Shown in pieces: positions 1-8,046 of a stretch of 64,000 nt of DNA (position 1 is the stretch's first letter; each line of letters begins with the position of its first letter). The position numbers and the translations under genes are program-made. The notes beneath the pieces were generated by a model that saw only the letters and a program-made list of their open reading frames with translations, was not told the DNA's origin and did no database searches. Origin of the DNA: RYN-230 sp963837515 (GTDB lineage Bacteria; Actinomycetota; Actinomycetes; Streptosporangiales; Streptosporangiaceae); assembly GCA_963837515.1 (NCBI GenBank), contig CAWINT010000011.1, forward strand, positions 1 through 64,000, given 5' to 3'.

Positions 1-8
1 CGCCCGGT

Positions 9-56
9 AAGCAGCGGTTCCCCCGGTGGGACGTCCCACCAGGGGAACCGCTGCTT
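9..56. terminator. Long hairpin, probable terminator of the regulator gene
   Basis: Two nested inverted repeats form one hairpin: outer arms at 9-23 and 42-56 (15 bp, perfect) and inner arms at 25-32 and 33-40 (8 bp, perfect), with a single C/A mismatch (24/41). It lies 65 bp past the stop of the minus-strand regulator and has no T-run, as is common for terminators in GC-rich actinomycetes. Function is inferred from position. Confidence 0.6.
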
Positions 57-120
57 CCTCGCTTCCGGGCCCAGTGCGCGCACATCCAGGGTGTGCGGGC
101 AGTCGGGGCCAGATTGTCAG

Positions 121-1113
121 CTATGAGCCGTCTGCTGCTACGAGCGCGTCACCGAGTGGTGTGCGCCAGTACAGGACGTGACGCCCGGATCGGCGGCGGG
201 CGACCACGCCGGCGTCGAGAAGGACTCGCAGGTGATTGCCGACCGATCCGATCGGTAGCCCGGTGCGCGCGGCCAGGTGGGTGGTGCCGCCTGGGTGGCC
301 GAGCATGCGCAGCAGGGTGGCGCGGTTGGTGCCGAGGAGGCGGTCCAGTCCTCCGCGGCGCTTGGCGTCGGTCGGCGCGAACCGGCCGGTCACCGGGTAG
401 TAGATGGCGTAGCTGGCAGGCTCGTTCCACCCCACCCAGCCGGATTGAGACGTCACCGGGATGAAGTAGAGCTGGGCGCTGGGCGGAAGCTTGCGACTGG
501 GCAGCTGGTAGCGGTTGATCCGCAGGTGGCCGTCACCGGCCCATTCCAGGTCGCGGCCGAGGTCGCGGAGCACTGCCGCCCAGCCCTGGCCGGCGAGCTG
601 CCCAGTCCGTGCGACGATATCCGCCCGCAGCAGCCGCTCACGGCGCGGCCAGTCGGTGGCCACGGTGTGCGTCCAGACCCACTCCAGCAGGCCAGCGGCC
701 GCCTCCGTGATGTTCGCTGACCTCATGCGCGCAGGAAGCGCGGTGAGCATCGTCTCTCGCAGGTCCGCGCGCAGCGCCTCGCCGGGGATCCTGGCCACGG
801 CCGCCAGTTCGGCCGCGAACGGCACGCCAGGCGCAGCCGGTGGCGAGTCGAGGTAGTTGGCGGTCCAGCCCGGCTGCCGCCCGCGGCGCGGGCGGAAGCT
901 GCATGCCAGCACATCACGGCGCAAGGGAAAGTCGGCCAGCATGGTCTCGAACGCGACATGGTGGGCGGCATGGAACGCGCGTTCGGCCGGGTCCTCGGGC
1001 CGCAGCAGCGCCGAGAGCGCGGTGACGACCTCGGCCTTAGGCGAGACGGTGAAGCGGGCCCGGGCGAGCAGATCGGACGGCACCTGCCAGGTCCCCACGG
1101 TCACTGCCTCCAT
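121..1113 (-). CDS. ArsR-type winged-helix regulator (DUF5937-like N-terminus)
   Basis: A protein of about 330 residues. The C-terminal 80 residues form a winged helix (LLRMLGHPGGTTHLAARTG, then NHLRVLLDAGVVARRRSGR), the ArsR/HTH_20 DNA-binding pattern. The N-terminal 220 residues match the actinomycete family that begins with a DUF5937-like domain (ARARFTVSP motif near residue 18). The ATG at 1113 is preferred over an upstream in-frame ATG at 1152 because a palindrome at 1115-1132 and the divergent promoter would otherwise lie inside the gene. No ribosome site is visible, so the message may be leaderless. It is divergent from an MFS exporter and probably represses it. A paralogous pair occurs at 52011-54491. 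The family is fairly sure; the ligand is unknown. Confidence 0.8.
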   Translation of the reverse strand: MEAVTVGTWQVPSDLLARARFTVSPKAEVVTALSALLRPEDPAERAFHAAHHVAFETMLADFPLRRDVLACSFRPRRGRQPGWTANYLDSPPAAPGVPFAAELAAVARIPGEALRADLRETMLTALPARMRSANITEAAAGLLEWVWTHTVATDWPRRERLLRADIVARTGQLAGQGWAAVLRDLGRDLEWAGDGHLRINRYQLPSRKLPPSAQLYFIPVTSQSGWVGWNEPASYAIYYPVTGRFAPTDAKRRGGLDRLLGTNRATLLRMLGHPGGTTHLAARTGLPIGSVGNHLRVLLDAGVVARRRSGRHVLYWRTPLGDALVAADGS

Positions 1114-1114
1114 A

Positions 1115-1132
1115 TTTCGCATACCGGCGAAA
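1115..1132. promoter_or_regulatory. Candidate operator between regulator and MFS gene
   Basis: Perfect inverted repeat TTTCGC-N6-GCGAAA placed directly upstream of the regulator start, so binding would cover its promoter. The intergenic region of the paralogous pair carries an 18-bp palindrome of the same plan at 53047-53064; the shared core is TTCG-N8-CGAA. The role as binding site of the ArsR-type regulator is inferred. Confidence 0.5.
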
Positions 1133-1171
1133 CATTCGCGGCTCCCTGTCATCCTGCCGGAAACTCACCGG

Positions 1172-2410
1172 ATGCGCACCTACCGGCAGTTGTTCGCCGT
1201 TGCCGAGTTCCGGGCCCTGTTTGCCACCCAGTGCCTGTCCATGGCCTCGGCTTCCATCGGCAGCCTCGCCCTGGCTACGATCACCTACTCGGCCACTCAC
1301 AATGCGCTGCTCAGCGGCCTGGCCATGTTCGGCGGCCCGCTGGTCCGGCTGGCGGCCTCATGGTTTCTGCTGTCTGCTTCCGACCTGCTGCGCCCGCGCC
1401 AGGCCCTGGCCGCTGTCTCGGCTGTCACCTGCGCGGCCGACCTTCTGCAGGCTGTTCCGGGGATGCCCTGGGGCGCCAGGTTCGTGATCCTGGCGCTGCC
1501 CTGGATGGCGATGTCAGCGACCGGCGGATCGATGCTGGCCCTGGTGGCCGACATCCTGCCGGAGGGCAGCTACGTGTTCGGCCGGGCCACCCTGAACGTC
1601 GCCGTGGGCGGCATGCAGATCATCGGTTACGCGCTCGGCGGGATCCTGCTGCTTTATCTGCGCACGCCGGTGTTGTTCCTGTGCGCCGCCGCGGCCTCAG
1701 CGCTCGCCCTCCTGCTTGTGCTCAGGGGCGTCGGCCACCATGAGCCGCGCTCAGCCAGTCAACCGCTGGTACGCCGGGCCCGCGCCGTTAACCGCATGCT
1801 GCTCAGCTCACCGCTGCTCCGGCCCGTCTACCTGGCCGCCTGGATACCCAACGGCTTGATCGTGGGCTGCGAATCACTGTTCGTGCCCTTCGCTGGCCGC
1901 TCGGCTGGATACCTGTTCGCTGCCACCGCCGCGGGGATGCTGAGCGGCGACATCCTCGTCGGCCGGATCCTGCCCGGGCGTGCCCGTGCAGGCCTCATCG
2001 AGCCGCTGCGGTTCCTGCTCGCCGCTCCCTATACCCTGTTCTTCCTCCACCCGTCCGCCGGCGCCGCCATGACGCTCGGGTTCTTCGCCTCCGTCGGCTA
2101 TGCGGCCAGCCTGCCCCTGCAAGAACGGCTCATCGACCGCACCGATCCCGAGGTCCGCGGGCAGGTGCTAGGACTCAACTCCACCGGCATGATGGCCATG
2201 CAAGGCATCGGCGCCGTCATCGCTGGCCTCCTCACCCAGCGACTCCAAGGCGGGCCAACCGCTGCCGGCACCGCGATCGGCATCATGGGATGCGCCTCGC
2301 TCGTCGTCACCGCCGCCCTGGTCCCTGGTCTCCGCCGGAGCCGCCCCCAGCACGGCGCCGCTGGCGGCCCCCGTCAGGCGCCTGTGACCGCCACGATCAG
2401 GCCGCAATAA
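1172..2410 (+). CDS. MFS transporter, probable exporter
   Basis: A 412-residue integral membrane protein with about twelve hydrophobic segments, the usual size for a major facilitator superfamily carrier. The N-terminus (YRQLFAVAEFRALFATQ) is the form seen in actinomycete drug-efflux-type MFS proteins and closely resembles that of the second MFS protein here (53103-54491). The C-terminal half carries the LIDRTDPEVRGQVLGLNS loop typical of the group. The ATG at 1172 is chosen because the upstream open frame overlaps the divergent regulator and its operator. Substrate cannot be told from sequence. Expression is probably controlled by the adjacent ArsR-type regulator. Confidence 0.85.
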   Translation: MRTYRQLFAVAEFRALFATQCLSMASASIGSLALATITYSATHNALLSGLAMFGGPLVRLAASWFLLSASDLLRPRQALAAVSAVTCAADLLQAVPGMPWGARFVILALPWMAMSATGGSMLALVADILPEGSYVFGRATLNVAVGGMQIIGYALGGILLLYLRTPVLFLCAAAASALALLLVLRGVGHHEPRSASQPLVRRARAVNRMLLSSPLLRPVYLAAWIPNGLIVGCESLFVPFAGRSAGYLFAATAAGMLSGDILVGRILPGRARAGLIEPLRFLLAAPYTLFFLHPSAGAAMTLGFFASVGYAASLPLQERLIDRTDPEVRGQVLGLNSTGMMAMQGIGAVIAGLLTQRLQGGPTAAGTAIGIMGCASLVVTAALVPGLRRSRPQHGAAGGPRQAPVTATIRPQ

Positions 2411-2686
2411 GGGATCTTTCAGCCGCACCCGGGCCGGGTCGTACAGCCACCAGTCCTCCCGCTGGCTGCTGGCGTCGTAGTAGAGGAGCTGGATGCGCCA
2501 CACTCCAGAGATGTCCTGGGCCCAGCCCATCGCCTCCGCGTGCCCCCAGTTGCCGTCATCCATGAGCACATCGCAGACCGCGCGGTCGACGGGCCGGAAG
2601 GTCCCGGCGACGGCACCGGACGGATGGGCGTGCTCAAGGGCGGGACGGGCCACAAGGAAGTAATGCCCAATAGCCACCTGCGGCAC
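2168..2686 (-). CDS. Possible small conserved hypothetical protein, 3' end doubtful
   Basis: From a GTG at 2686 the minus strand encodes a stretch with real-protein character (GHYFLVARPALEHAHPSG, DDGNWGHAEAMGWAQDISG, WRIQLLYYDASSQREDWWLY) up to about 2405. The frame then runs on without a stop into the antisense of the MFS gene, ending at 2168, and that last part reads as low-complexity shadow. Either the gene truly overlaps the MFS 3' end or it lost its own stop. No function is recognised. It fills most of the otherwise empty interval 2411-2873. Confidence 0.35.
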   Translation of the reverse strand: MPQVAIGHYFLVARPALEHAHPSGAVAGTFRPVDRAVCDVLMDDGNWGHAEAMGWAQDISGVWRIQLLYYDASSQREDWWLYDPARVRLKDPLLRPDRGGHRRLTGAASGAVLGAAPAETRDQGGGDDERGASHDADRGAGSGWPALESLGEEASDDGADALHGHHAGGVES

Positions 2687-2873
2687 ACTAGTCACACAAG
2701 CTACATGGCTTTCCGTCACCGGCGCGACGTGGTGGGCCCGGGGCTGGGGCCGGGCACATGGCTGGAGGCCCGGGGCGGCGGACCGGGTGCGCGGAGCTTC
2801 CGGTGAATTCGCCGCGGGCTGGCCGTCAAAGCCGGTGACAGCCGTCCCGTAGCCGACTGAGACAGGATCGATC

Positions 2874-3485
2874 ATGAGCAACGACACCGATCTGCAGCCC
2901 ATGGTGGCCGCTGAGTTCCTCGCCCTCGCCGATCTGCTCGGCTCCGCCACCAAAGTGCAGTGGGACACGCCGTCGCTGTGCGCGGGCTGGCGCGTGCGCG
3001 AGGTGGTCGCGCACATGACCATGGCCGCGCGTTACCCGGAGGAGGCGTTCATGGCTGAGTTGCGCCGCTGCGACTTCGACTTCGGGCGGCTCTCCAACGA
3101 GATAGCGGCCCGGGACGCCCAGCTGCCGGCCAGCGAACTTACGGCCAACTTGCGTTCGGAGGTGATGCAGCACTGGGCACCCCCCGGGGGCGGCTACCAC
3201 GGGGCCCTGAACCACGTGGTCATCCACGGCCTGGATATCACCGTGCCACTCGGGCTGCCGCGCCAGTCAGCCGACGAGGCGATCCGGGTGGTCCTCAGTG
3301 GCCTCACCGAGGGTGGCGGCCATGCCCACTTCGGCACCAGCATCGACGGGCGCAGCCTGGCCGCCACCGACCTCGACTGGTCCTACGGGGCTGGCCCGGT
3401 GCTCCGCGGCCCGGCCGGTCACCTGGCCGTCACGTTGTGCGGCCGGACGGTCCCGCCCAGTTCTCTCGAGGGTCCGCCCCTCTAG
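2874..3485 (+). CDS. Maleylpyruvate isomerase N-terminal / DinB-like protein (TIGR03083 type)
   Basis: A 203-residue protein with the DinB/MDMPI four-helix fold pattern: an N-terminal helix (MVAAEFLALADLLGS), then the LCAGWRVREVVAHM motif near residues 37-50 carrying the first metal-ligand His, and a later HHxxD-like region (GALNHVVIHGLDITVPLG, residues about 110-127). This family is widespread in actinomycetes. Some members are mycothiol-dependent enzymes; most have no proven reaction. The C-terminal 60 residues resemble the SCP2-like tail of such proteins. ATG follows a weak GGATCG site. It stands apart from its neighbours; no operon is evident. Confidence 0.8.
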   Translation: MSNDTDLQPMVAAEFLALADLLGSATKVQWDTPSLCAGWRVREVVAHMTMAARYPEEAFMAELRRCDFDFGRLSNEIAARDAQLPASELTANLRSEVMQHWAPPGGGYHGALNHVVIHGLDITVPLGLPRQSADEAIRVVLSGLTEGGGHAHFGTSIDGRSLAATDLDWSYGAGPVLRGPAGHLAVTLCGRTVPPSSLEGPPL

Positions 3486-3640
3486 CTGGCGGTCCCGCCG
3501 GGTTTGCACCGCTCTTGCTGGCGGCCTCGCCGGGACCTGCGCCGGGGAGCAGCGCCTGGGGCCGGTGGACCAGCGGGGTGGCGGGTACCTTACCGGTGAC
3601 CGAGTGGAGTCGCCAGGAACGCCCATCAGGAGACCGCCGC

Positions 3641-4258
3641 GTGAACGAGCCAGCCCCGAGGACGCGGCCCGCAGCTGCGCCCGGCACAGTGCTCATCATC
3701 ACCGGGCCACCCGGCGCCGGGAAGACCACAGTGGCCCGCCTGCTCGCCGACAGTCTGTGGCCCAGCGTGCACCTGCACTGCGACGACTTCTGGAATTACA
3801 TCCGGCAGGGACGGATCGCCCCCTACCTCCCGGAGGCCCACCGGCAGAACCAAACCGTCGTCGGCGCCCTCGCCCAGGCGGCGTTCGGCTACGCTGCGGG
3901 CGGCTACCAAGTGATCTGTGATGGCATCGTCGGGCCCTGGTTCCTCGACGTATTCCGCGCCGGGGGCGCCGCCCGGAAGATCCCGCTCGACTACGTCATC
4001 CTGCGCCCAGACCAGGACACCGCCCTTAGCCGGGCGGCCAGCCGCGAGCACCGCGGGCTGACCGATCCCGGCCCCATCCGTTCGCTGCACCGCCAGTTCA
4101 CCGGCATAGGTGCATTCGAGACGCACGTCCTCGACTCGACACTGCTCAGCCCGCAGGCCACGGCGGACACCGTGCGGCGCGGCCAGGCCGGCGGCGTCTA
4201 CCGCCTCGCACCACCATCTCCCGCGACCACGCCAGAGCGATCAACTGGCCGCTCTTGA
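3641..4258 (+). CDS. P-loop kinase-like ATPase (AAA_33 type)
   Basis: About 205 residues. The Walker A motif ITGPPGAGKTTVARLL begins near residue 19, followed by HLHCDDFWNYI, the Asp-containing substrate/Mg pattern of zeta-toxin, gluconate-kinase and AAA_33 small-molecule kinases. DYVILRPDQDTALSRAASRE fits the lid region. The GTG at 3641 has a good AGGAGA site 8 bp upstream; the longer open frame from 3437 overlaps the preceding gene. The substrate is unknown and phosphorylation of a small molecule is inferred. Its last 60 bp overlap the convergent gene that ends at 4198. Confidence 0.75.
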   Translation: MNEPAPRTRPAAAPGTVLIITGPPGAGKTTVARLLADSLWPSVHLHCDDFWNYIRQGRIAPYLPEAHRQNQTVVGALAQAAFGYAAGGYQVICDGIVGPWFLDVFRAGGAARKIPLDYVILRPDQDTALSRAASREHRGLTDPGPIRSLHRQFTGIGAFETHVLDSTLLSPQATADTVRRGQAGGVYRLAPPSPATTPERSTGRS

Positions 4259-4872
4259 CGATTGCCACCGCTGGGGAGGCGCGCCGCTCCAGCGCGCGGC
4301 CCCGCCGGGAGGCGCGCCGCTGCGGTGCGGGTGCCGCTGGGACGTGCGCCGTCCTGGCCGTGGCCTGGCCGCGGGCTAGTGACGGCGCTGGTGGGAACTC
4401 TGGCGCCGGCCATGACGCCCGGACGCCGGCGGCTCCGCTTCCCGGCGCGGGGCTGGAACCAGTCCGCTGGACCCGGGCTGACCGATCCGGTCAGCCGTGC
4501 CCCGGTCAGCTCCGGGCTGGTCAGCCGTGCCCCGGTCAGCTCCGGGCTCGGGTCAGCCGTGCCCCGGTCAGCTCCGGGCTGGTCAGCCACGACCTGGTCG
4601 GCCACGCTCCGGTGACCGCCACCCCGGGACGGCCCCATCTCACTGAGCGCCTGCTTCACGGGCAGCTTGGCAAGATAACCCGCGCCGAAGACCACGCACT
4701 GCACCCGGTACCAGAAGCGCTCCGCGCTGGTCATGCGGGCCAGCCCGGCCTCCGCGAGTGCCTTCTTGGCCGGGACCTTGGCCAGATACATCGCGCCGAA
4801 GGCGATGCAACCGAGCAGGTACCAGAACGATTCCGCGGCGGTGAGCCGCACTGTCCGCGTCATGGAAGCCAT
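4198..4872 (-). CDS. Small protein with internally duplicated membrane-like motif and repetitive tail
   Basis: The N-terminal 75 residues contain two copies of one 32-residue motif: ESFWYLLGCIAFGAMYLAK followed by VPAKKALAEAGL, then ERFWYRVQCVVFGAGYLAK followed by LPVKQALSEMG. Each copy has one short hydrophobic stretch ending in YLAK(V/L)P(A/V)K. The rest is low complexity and is partly encoded by a 30-bp tandem repeat (4489-4580). ATG 4872 has a strong GGGGGAGGA site. I know no function for this family; a small membrane-associated protein is likely. The tail may be non-conserved or mis-framed, and its end overlaps the convergent kinase-like gene by 61 bp. Confidence 0.55.
   Translation of the reverse strand: MASMTRTVRLTAAESFWYLLGCIAFGAMYLAKVPAKKALAEAGLARMTSAERFWYRVQCVVFGAGYLAKLPVKQALSEMGPSRGGGHRSVADQVVADQPGADRGTADPSPELTGARLTSPELTGARLTGSVSPGPADWFQPRAGKRSRRRPGVMAGARVPTSAVTSPRPGHGQDGARPSGTRTAAARLPAGPRAGAARLPSGGNRQERPVDRSGVVAGDGGARR
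4489..4580. repeat. 30-bp tandem repeat, three copies
   Basis: Units at 4489-4518, 4519-4548 and 4551-4580, separated by a 2-bp insertion before the third, with a partial fourth after it. On the minus strand they encode SPELTGARLT-type repeats in the tail of the 4198-4872 protein. The 2-bp insertion shifts the reading phase between copies. Confidence 0.85.
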
Positions 4873-4962
4873 GGCGTCCTCCCCCCAGCACCGCAACCCT
4901 CCAGTGCTATTGGTCGTAGGACGCGCGGCGCGGCGCCGGCGTTGACAAGCCAGCCGAGACGA

Positions 4963-5451
4963 TCAGAAGGGCGGCTCGGTGCCGGACGGGCCCGGGCTTC
5001 CGCCGGCCCAGGGCTCGCCGTCCCCGGAACTGAACCCGTCACCGCGGCCGGAACCGGCTGGCCCGGGTACCCCGGTCCCGGAGCGGCCGGCCCGGGAGAC
5101 CTTGGCCGAGGCGTTCCGCAGCGAGGGGCCGACCTCATCGGCTTCCACTTCGTAAACGGTCCGCTTGCTGCCGTCCTGGGCCTCGTAGCTGCGCTGCCGC
5201 AGCCGTCCCTGCACGATGACCCGCATGCCTTTCTCCAGGGACTCGGTCACATTCTCCGCTACCTGCCGCCAGGAGCTGCAGGTGAGGAAGAGGGTGACAC
5301 CGTCCTTCCACTCACCTGCCTCCCGGTCGTAGGACCGCGGGGTGCTCGCCACGGTGAACTTGGCCACCGCCACCCCGTTCGGGGTGTGGCGGAGTTCCGG
5401 GTCGGCGGTCAGGTTGCCGACCAGGGTGATGGGGGTGTCGCCCTGGGCCAT
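4963..5451 (-). CDS. ssb: Single-stranded DNA-binding protein
   Basis: A 162-residue SSB. The OB fold spans residues 5-110 (TPITLVGNLTADPELRHTPNG, SWRQVAENVTESLEKGMRVIV, GRLRQRSYEAQDGSKRT). The C-terminal 50 residues are a Gly/Ser-rich linker. SSB normally ends in an acidic tip of the DDDIPF kind that recruits repair proteins. Here it ends GTEPPF, keeping the PF but with only one acid. It is a lone gene, not beside rpsF/rpsR as the housekeeping ssb usually is, so it is probably an accessory paralogue of the kind linked in streptomycetes with development or competence. Confidence 0.92.
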   Translation of the reverse strand: MAQGDTPITLVGNLTADPELRHTPNGVAVAKFTVASTPRSYDREAGEWKDGVTLFLTCSSWRQVAENVTESLEKGMRVIVQGRLRQRSYEAQDGSKRTVYEVEADEVGPSLRNASAKVSRAGRSGTGVPGPAGSGRGDGFSSGDGEPWAGGSPGPSGTEPPF

Positions 5452-5539
5452 GTCATGTTCTCCATCTCGTGCGGTGCCATTCCAGTGAACGCCAGGGCAC
5501 CGACAGTTCCCGGGGGAAGCGGGGGAGCGGTGCGCGGCG

Positions 5540-5607
5540 CCCGCCGCACTGGCCTACCCGCCGCACTGGCCTACCCGCCGCACTGGCCTACCCGCCGCAC
5601 TGACCTG
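5540..5607. repeat. 17-bp tandem repeat, four copies
   Basis: Units at 5540-5556, 5557-5573, 5574-5590 and 5591-5607 (CCCGCCGCACTGGCCTA, the last slightly diverged) in the intergenic region between ssb and the MMPL gene. No coding function is assigned. It lies about 90 bp upstream of the ssb start (minus strand), so it may sit in its promoter region. Confidence 0.85.
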
Positions 5608-5779
5608 CCCGCCGGGCCGGGCGGCCACAGGTCTTTCGGCTGACCTGGCCGGGACTTCTGGCACCTTGGGGCGCCAGCCGGGCCGCATGAGCCTTGAGTT
5701 GAGCGCCCCAGCGTGGCGCGGCCCCGTGAACGCGCTGGCTGTGTGTGGCTCGTAGACCCGCTGACAGCAGGGGGGACCG

Positions 5780-7906
5780 ATGAGCAGGCTGCGGGCGATC
5801 GCCGAAATCCCGGCCGGCGGCTGGACCAAGTGGGTTCTGGTGGGTTTCTGGGTGGCGGTGCTGGTCGTCGCCTTCCCGCTGTCGGCCAGGCTGACCGGGG
5901 CGGAGCATAACGACGCGAAGACCTGGCTGCCGGCCAGCGCCGAGTCCACCAAGGTTCTCGACGTGCAGGCGCGGTTCCAGTCACCCAACGTCTACGCCGG
6001 CGTCGTCGTCTACGAGCGGCCCTCGGGCCTGACCGCGGCGGACCGGGTCAAGGCCGCGGCCGACGCCCGGCGGCTGGCCGGGCTGGCCCGGGTGGGACCG
6101 GGGCACGTGATGGGCCCGATCCCGTCGGCGGACGGCCGGTCGATCGAGACCGTCCTCCAGGTCAACCTGGGCGCGCAGGGCTGGAGCAACGCGGCCCCGG
6201 CCGCGGATTCGATCCTGGCGGTCACCCGGTCGCACGCGGAGGGCCTGACCTCGTACGTCACCGGGCCGCTGGGCAGCGCCTCCGACAGCAACAAGATGTT
6301 CAAGGGAGTCAACAGCACCCTGCTGTACTCGACGGTGGCGGTCGTCATCGTCGTGCTGCTGTTCACCTACCGCAGCCCAGTGCTGTGGCTGATCCCGGTG
6401 GTCTCGTCCGGGACCGCGCTGATCACCGCCCAGGCGGTCATCTACCTGCTCGCGGCGCACGCGGGCCTGACCGTGAACGCGCAGAGCGCCGGCATCCTGG
6501 ACGTGCTCGTGTTCGGGGTCAGCACCGACTACGCGCTGCTGACCGTGGCCCGCTACCGGGAGGAACTGCGGCGTCACGAACGCCGCCGGGCGGCCATGAC
6601 CCAGGCCCTGCGGCGGGCCGGCCCCGCCATCATCGCCAGCGGCTCGACCGTCATCGTGGCCATGCTGACGCTGACCGCCGCGGAACTGAACGCGACCAGC
6701 AGCCTGGGCCCGGTGCTGGCCATCGGGGTGGCCGTCGGCATGCTGGCCATGCTCACCCTGATGCCGGCCCTGCTGGTCAGCTGCCCGCGCGCGATCTTCT
6801 GGCCGTACCGGCCCAGCTACGGCACGGCCGAACCGTCCGCCCGGGGTATCTGGGCCAAGGTGGGCTGGAGCATCGCCGGCCGCCCGCGCCAGGTGTGGCT
6901 GGCCGCCATCGTCATCCTGGGCATCATGGCGCTCGGCCTGATCGGCTTCAAAGCTCACGGCCTGACCAACGCCCAGTCCTTCCGTGGGCACCCTCAGTCG
7001 GTCACCGGTGCGGCCGTGCTGGCCCGGCATTTCCCGGCGGGCGCGGGCCAGCCTGTCATCGTGATCGGCAACGAGTCGTCGGCCGTCGCGCTGCGCTCCG
7101 CGCTCCGCGCGCAACCGGGGATCGCCGCCGTGGCCGCGCCGGCCGTCCGGGACGGTCACGCTTACCTGGAAGGCACGATGACGGCCCCGCCGGACAGCCA
7201 GGCGGCGTACGCGACAGTGGACCGGGTGCGGGCGGCCGTGCACGCCATTCCCGGCGCCCACGCTCAGGTGGGCGGCGCAGCCGCGATCAACCTGGACGTG
7301 TCGCGGGCCTCCGCGCACGACCGCAACCTGATCATCCCGCTCATCCTCGTGGTGGTCCTGCTCATCCTGGGCGTGCTGCTGCGGGCCGTCGTGGCACCGG
7401 TCATCCTCACCGCCACCGTGGTCCTGTCGTTCGCCGCGGCCCTGGGGGTCAGCGCGGTCTTCTTCAACCACGTGTTCGGGTTCGGCGGGGCCGACACCGC
7501 CTTCCCGCTGTACGCCTTCGTCTTCCTCGTCGCCCTGGGCATCGACTACAACATCTTCCTGATGACCCGGGTCCGCGAGGAAGCCGGCCGGGGCGATGCC
7601 CGGCACGGCGCGCTCGTGGCCCTGGCCGCCACCGGCGGGGTGATCACCGCCGCCGGGGTGGTGCTGGCCGCCACCTTCGCCGTCCTCGGCACCCTGCCCT
7701 CCACCACGCTCACCGAGATCGGCTTCACGGTCGCCTTCGGCGTGCTGCTGGACACCATCGTCGTGCGCTCCGTGCTCGTCACCGCGCTGAACCTCGACCT
7801 TGGCCACTGGATGTGGTGGCCGGCCAGGCTGGCCAGCCGGCCCGATCCGGCCCCGGCTGACCTCCGCCGGGAGCGGGCGCTGGCGCTGGCCGACGGCCGC
7901 CACTAA
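5780..7906 (+). CDS. MMPL/RND-family transporter
   Basis: A 708-residue membrane protein of the MMPL family (proton-driven RND-type lipid or drug exporters). One helix near residue 15-35 precedes a large extracytoplasmic loop (about 40-190). A block of five to six helices follows, then a second loop (about 405-510) and a second helix block. The paired proton-relay motifs GVSTDYALL (TM4) and LGIDYNIFL (TM10) are both present. Length fits two-repeat actinomycete MMPLs. ATG 5780 follows a GGGGGGACCG site. No regulator is adjacent. The cargo is not predictable; lipids or a hydrophobic compound are most likely. Confidence 0.93.
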   Translation: MSRLRAIAEIPAGGWTKWVLVGFWVAVLVVAFPLSARLTGAEHNDAKTWLPASAESTKVLDVQARFQSPNVYAGVVVYERPSGLTAADRVKAAADARRLAGLARVGPGHVMGPIPSADGRSIETVLQVNLGAQGWSNAAPAADSILAVTRSHAEGLTSYVTGPLGSASDSNKMFKGVNSTLLYSTVAVVIVVLLFTYRSPVLWLIPVVSSGTALITAQAVIYLLAAHAGLTVNAQSAGILDVLVFGVSTDYALLTVARYREELRRHERRRAAMTQALRRAGPAIIASGSTVIVAMLTLTAAELNATSSLGPVLAIGVAVGMLAMLTLMPALLVSCPRAIFWPYRPSYGTAEPSARGIWAKVGWSIAGRPRQVWLAAIVILGIMALGLIGFKAHGLTNAQSFRGHPQSVTGAAVLARHFPAGAGQPVIVIGNESSAVALRSALRAQPGIAAVAAPAVRDGHAYLEGTMTAPPDSQAAYATVDRVRAAVHAIPGAHAQVGGAAAINLDVSRASAHDRNLIIPLILVVVLLILGVLLRAVVAPVILTATVVLSFAAALGVSAVFFNHVFGFGGADTAFPLYAFVFLVALGIDYNIFLMTRVREEAGRGDARHGALVALAATGGVITAAGVVLAATFAVLGTLPSTTLTEIGFTVAFGVLLDTIVVRSVLVTALNLDLGHWMWWPARLASRPDPAPADLRRERALALADGRH

Positions 7907-8046
7907 GCCGCGATTCCGGCATTTCCCTGCGGATGGGGTCTGTTTCAGCTAGGTTTCCGCAGGATAGGCGTTGCCCGTGCCATCTGGCATCCGCACCGCG
8001 GATACCAGCTCTCGCCGGGTGAACGCGGAGCCATGGGGATAGGAGG

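Noticed and set aside
5981..7903. 640-residue minus-strand open frame across the MMPL gene
   Set aside because: Composition is His/Gly/Arg/Gln-rich with no domains; it is the antisense shadow of a well-supported MMPL transporter.
7930..8046. Possible c-di-AMP (ydaO-type) riboswitch upstream of the Rpf-like gene
   Set aside because: Such riboswitches are common before Rpf genes, and CGCCGGGTGAACG followed by GGAGCCATGGGG is suggestive, but I could not fit the conserved core or helices.
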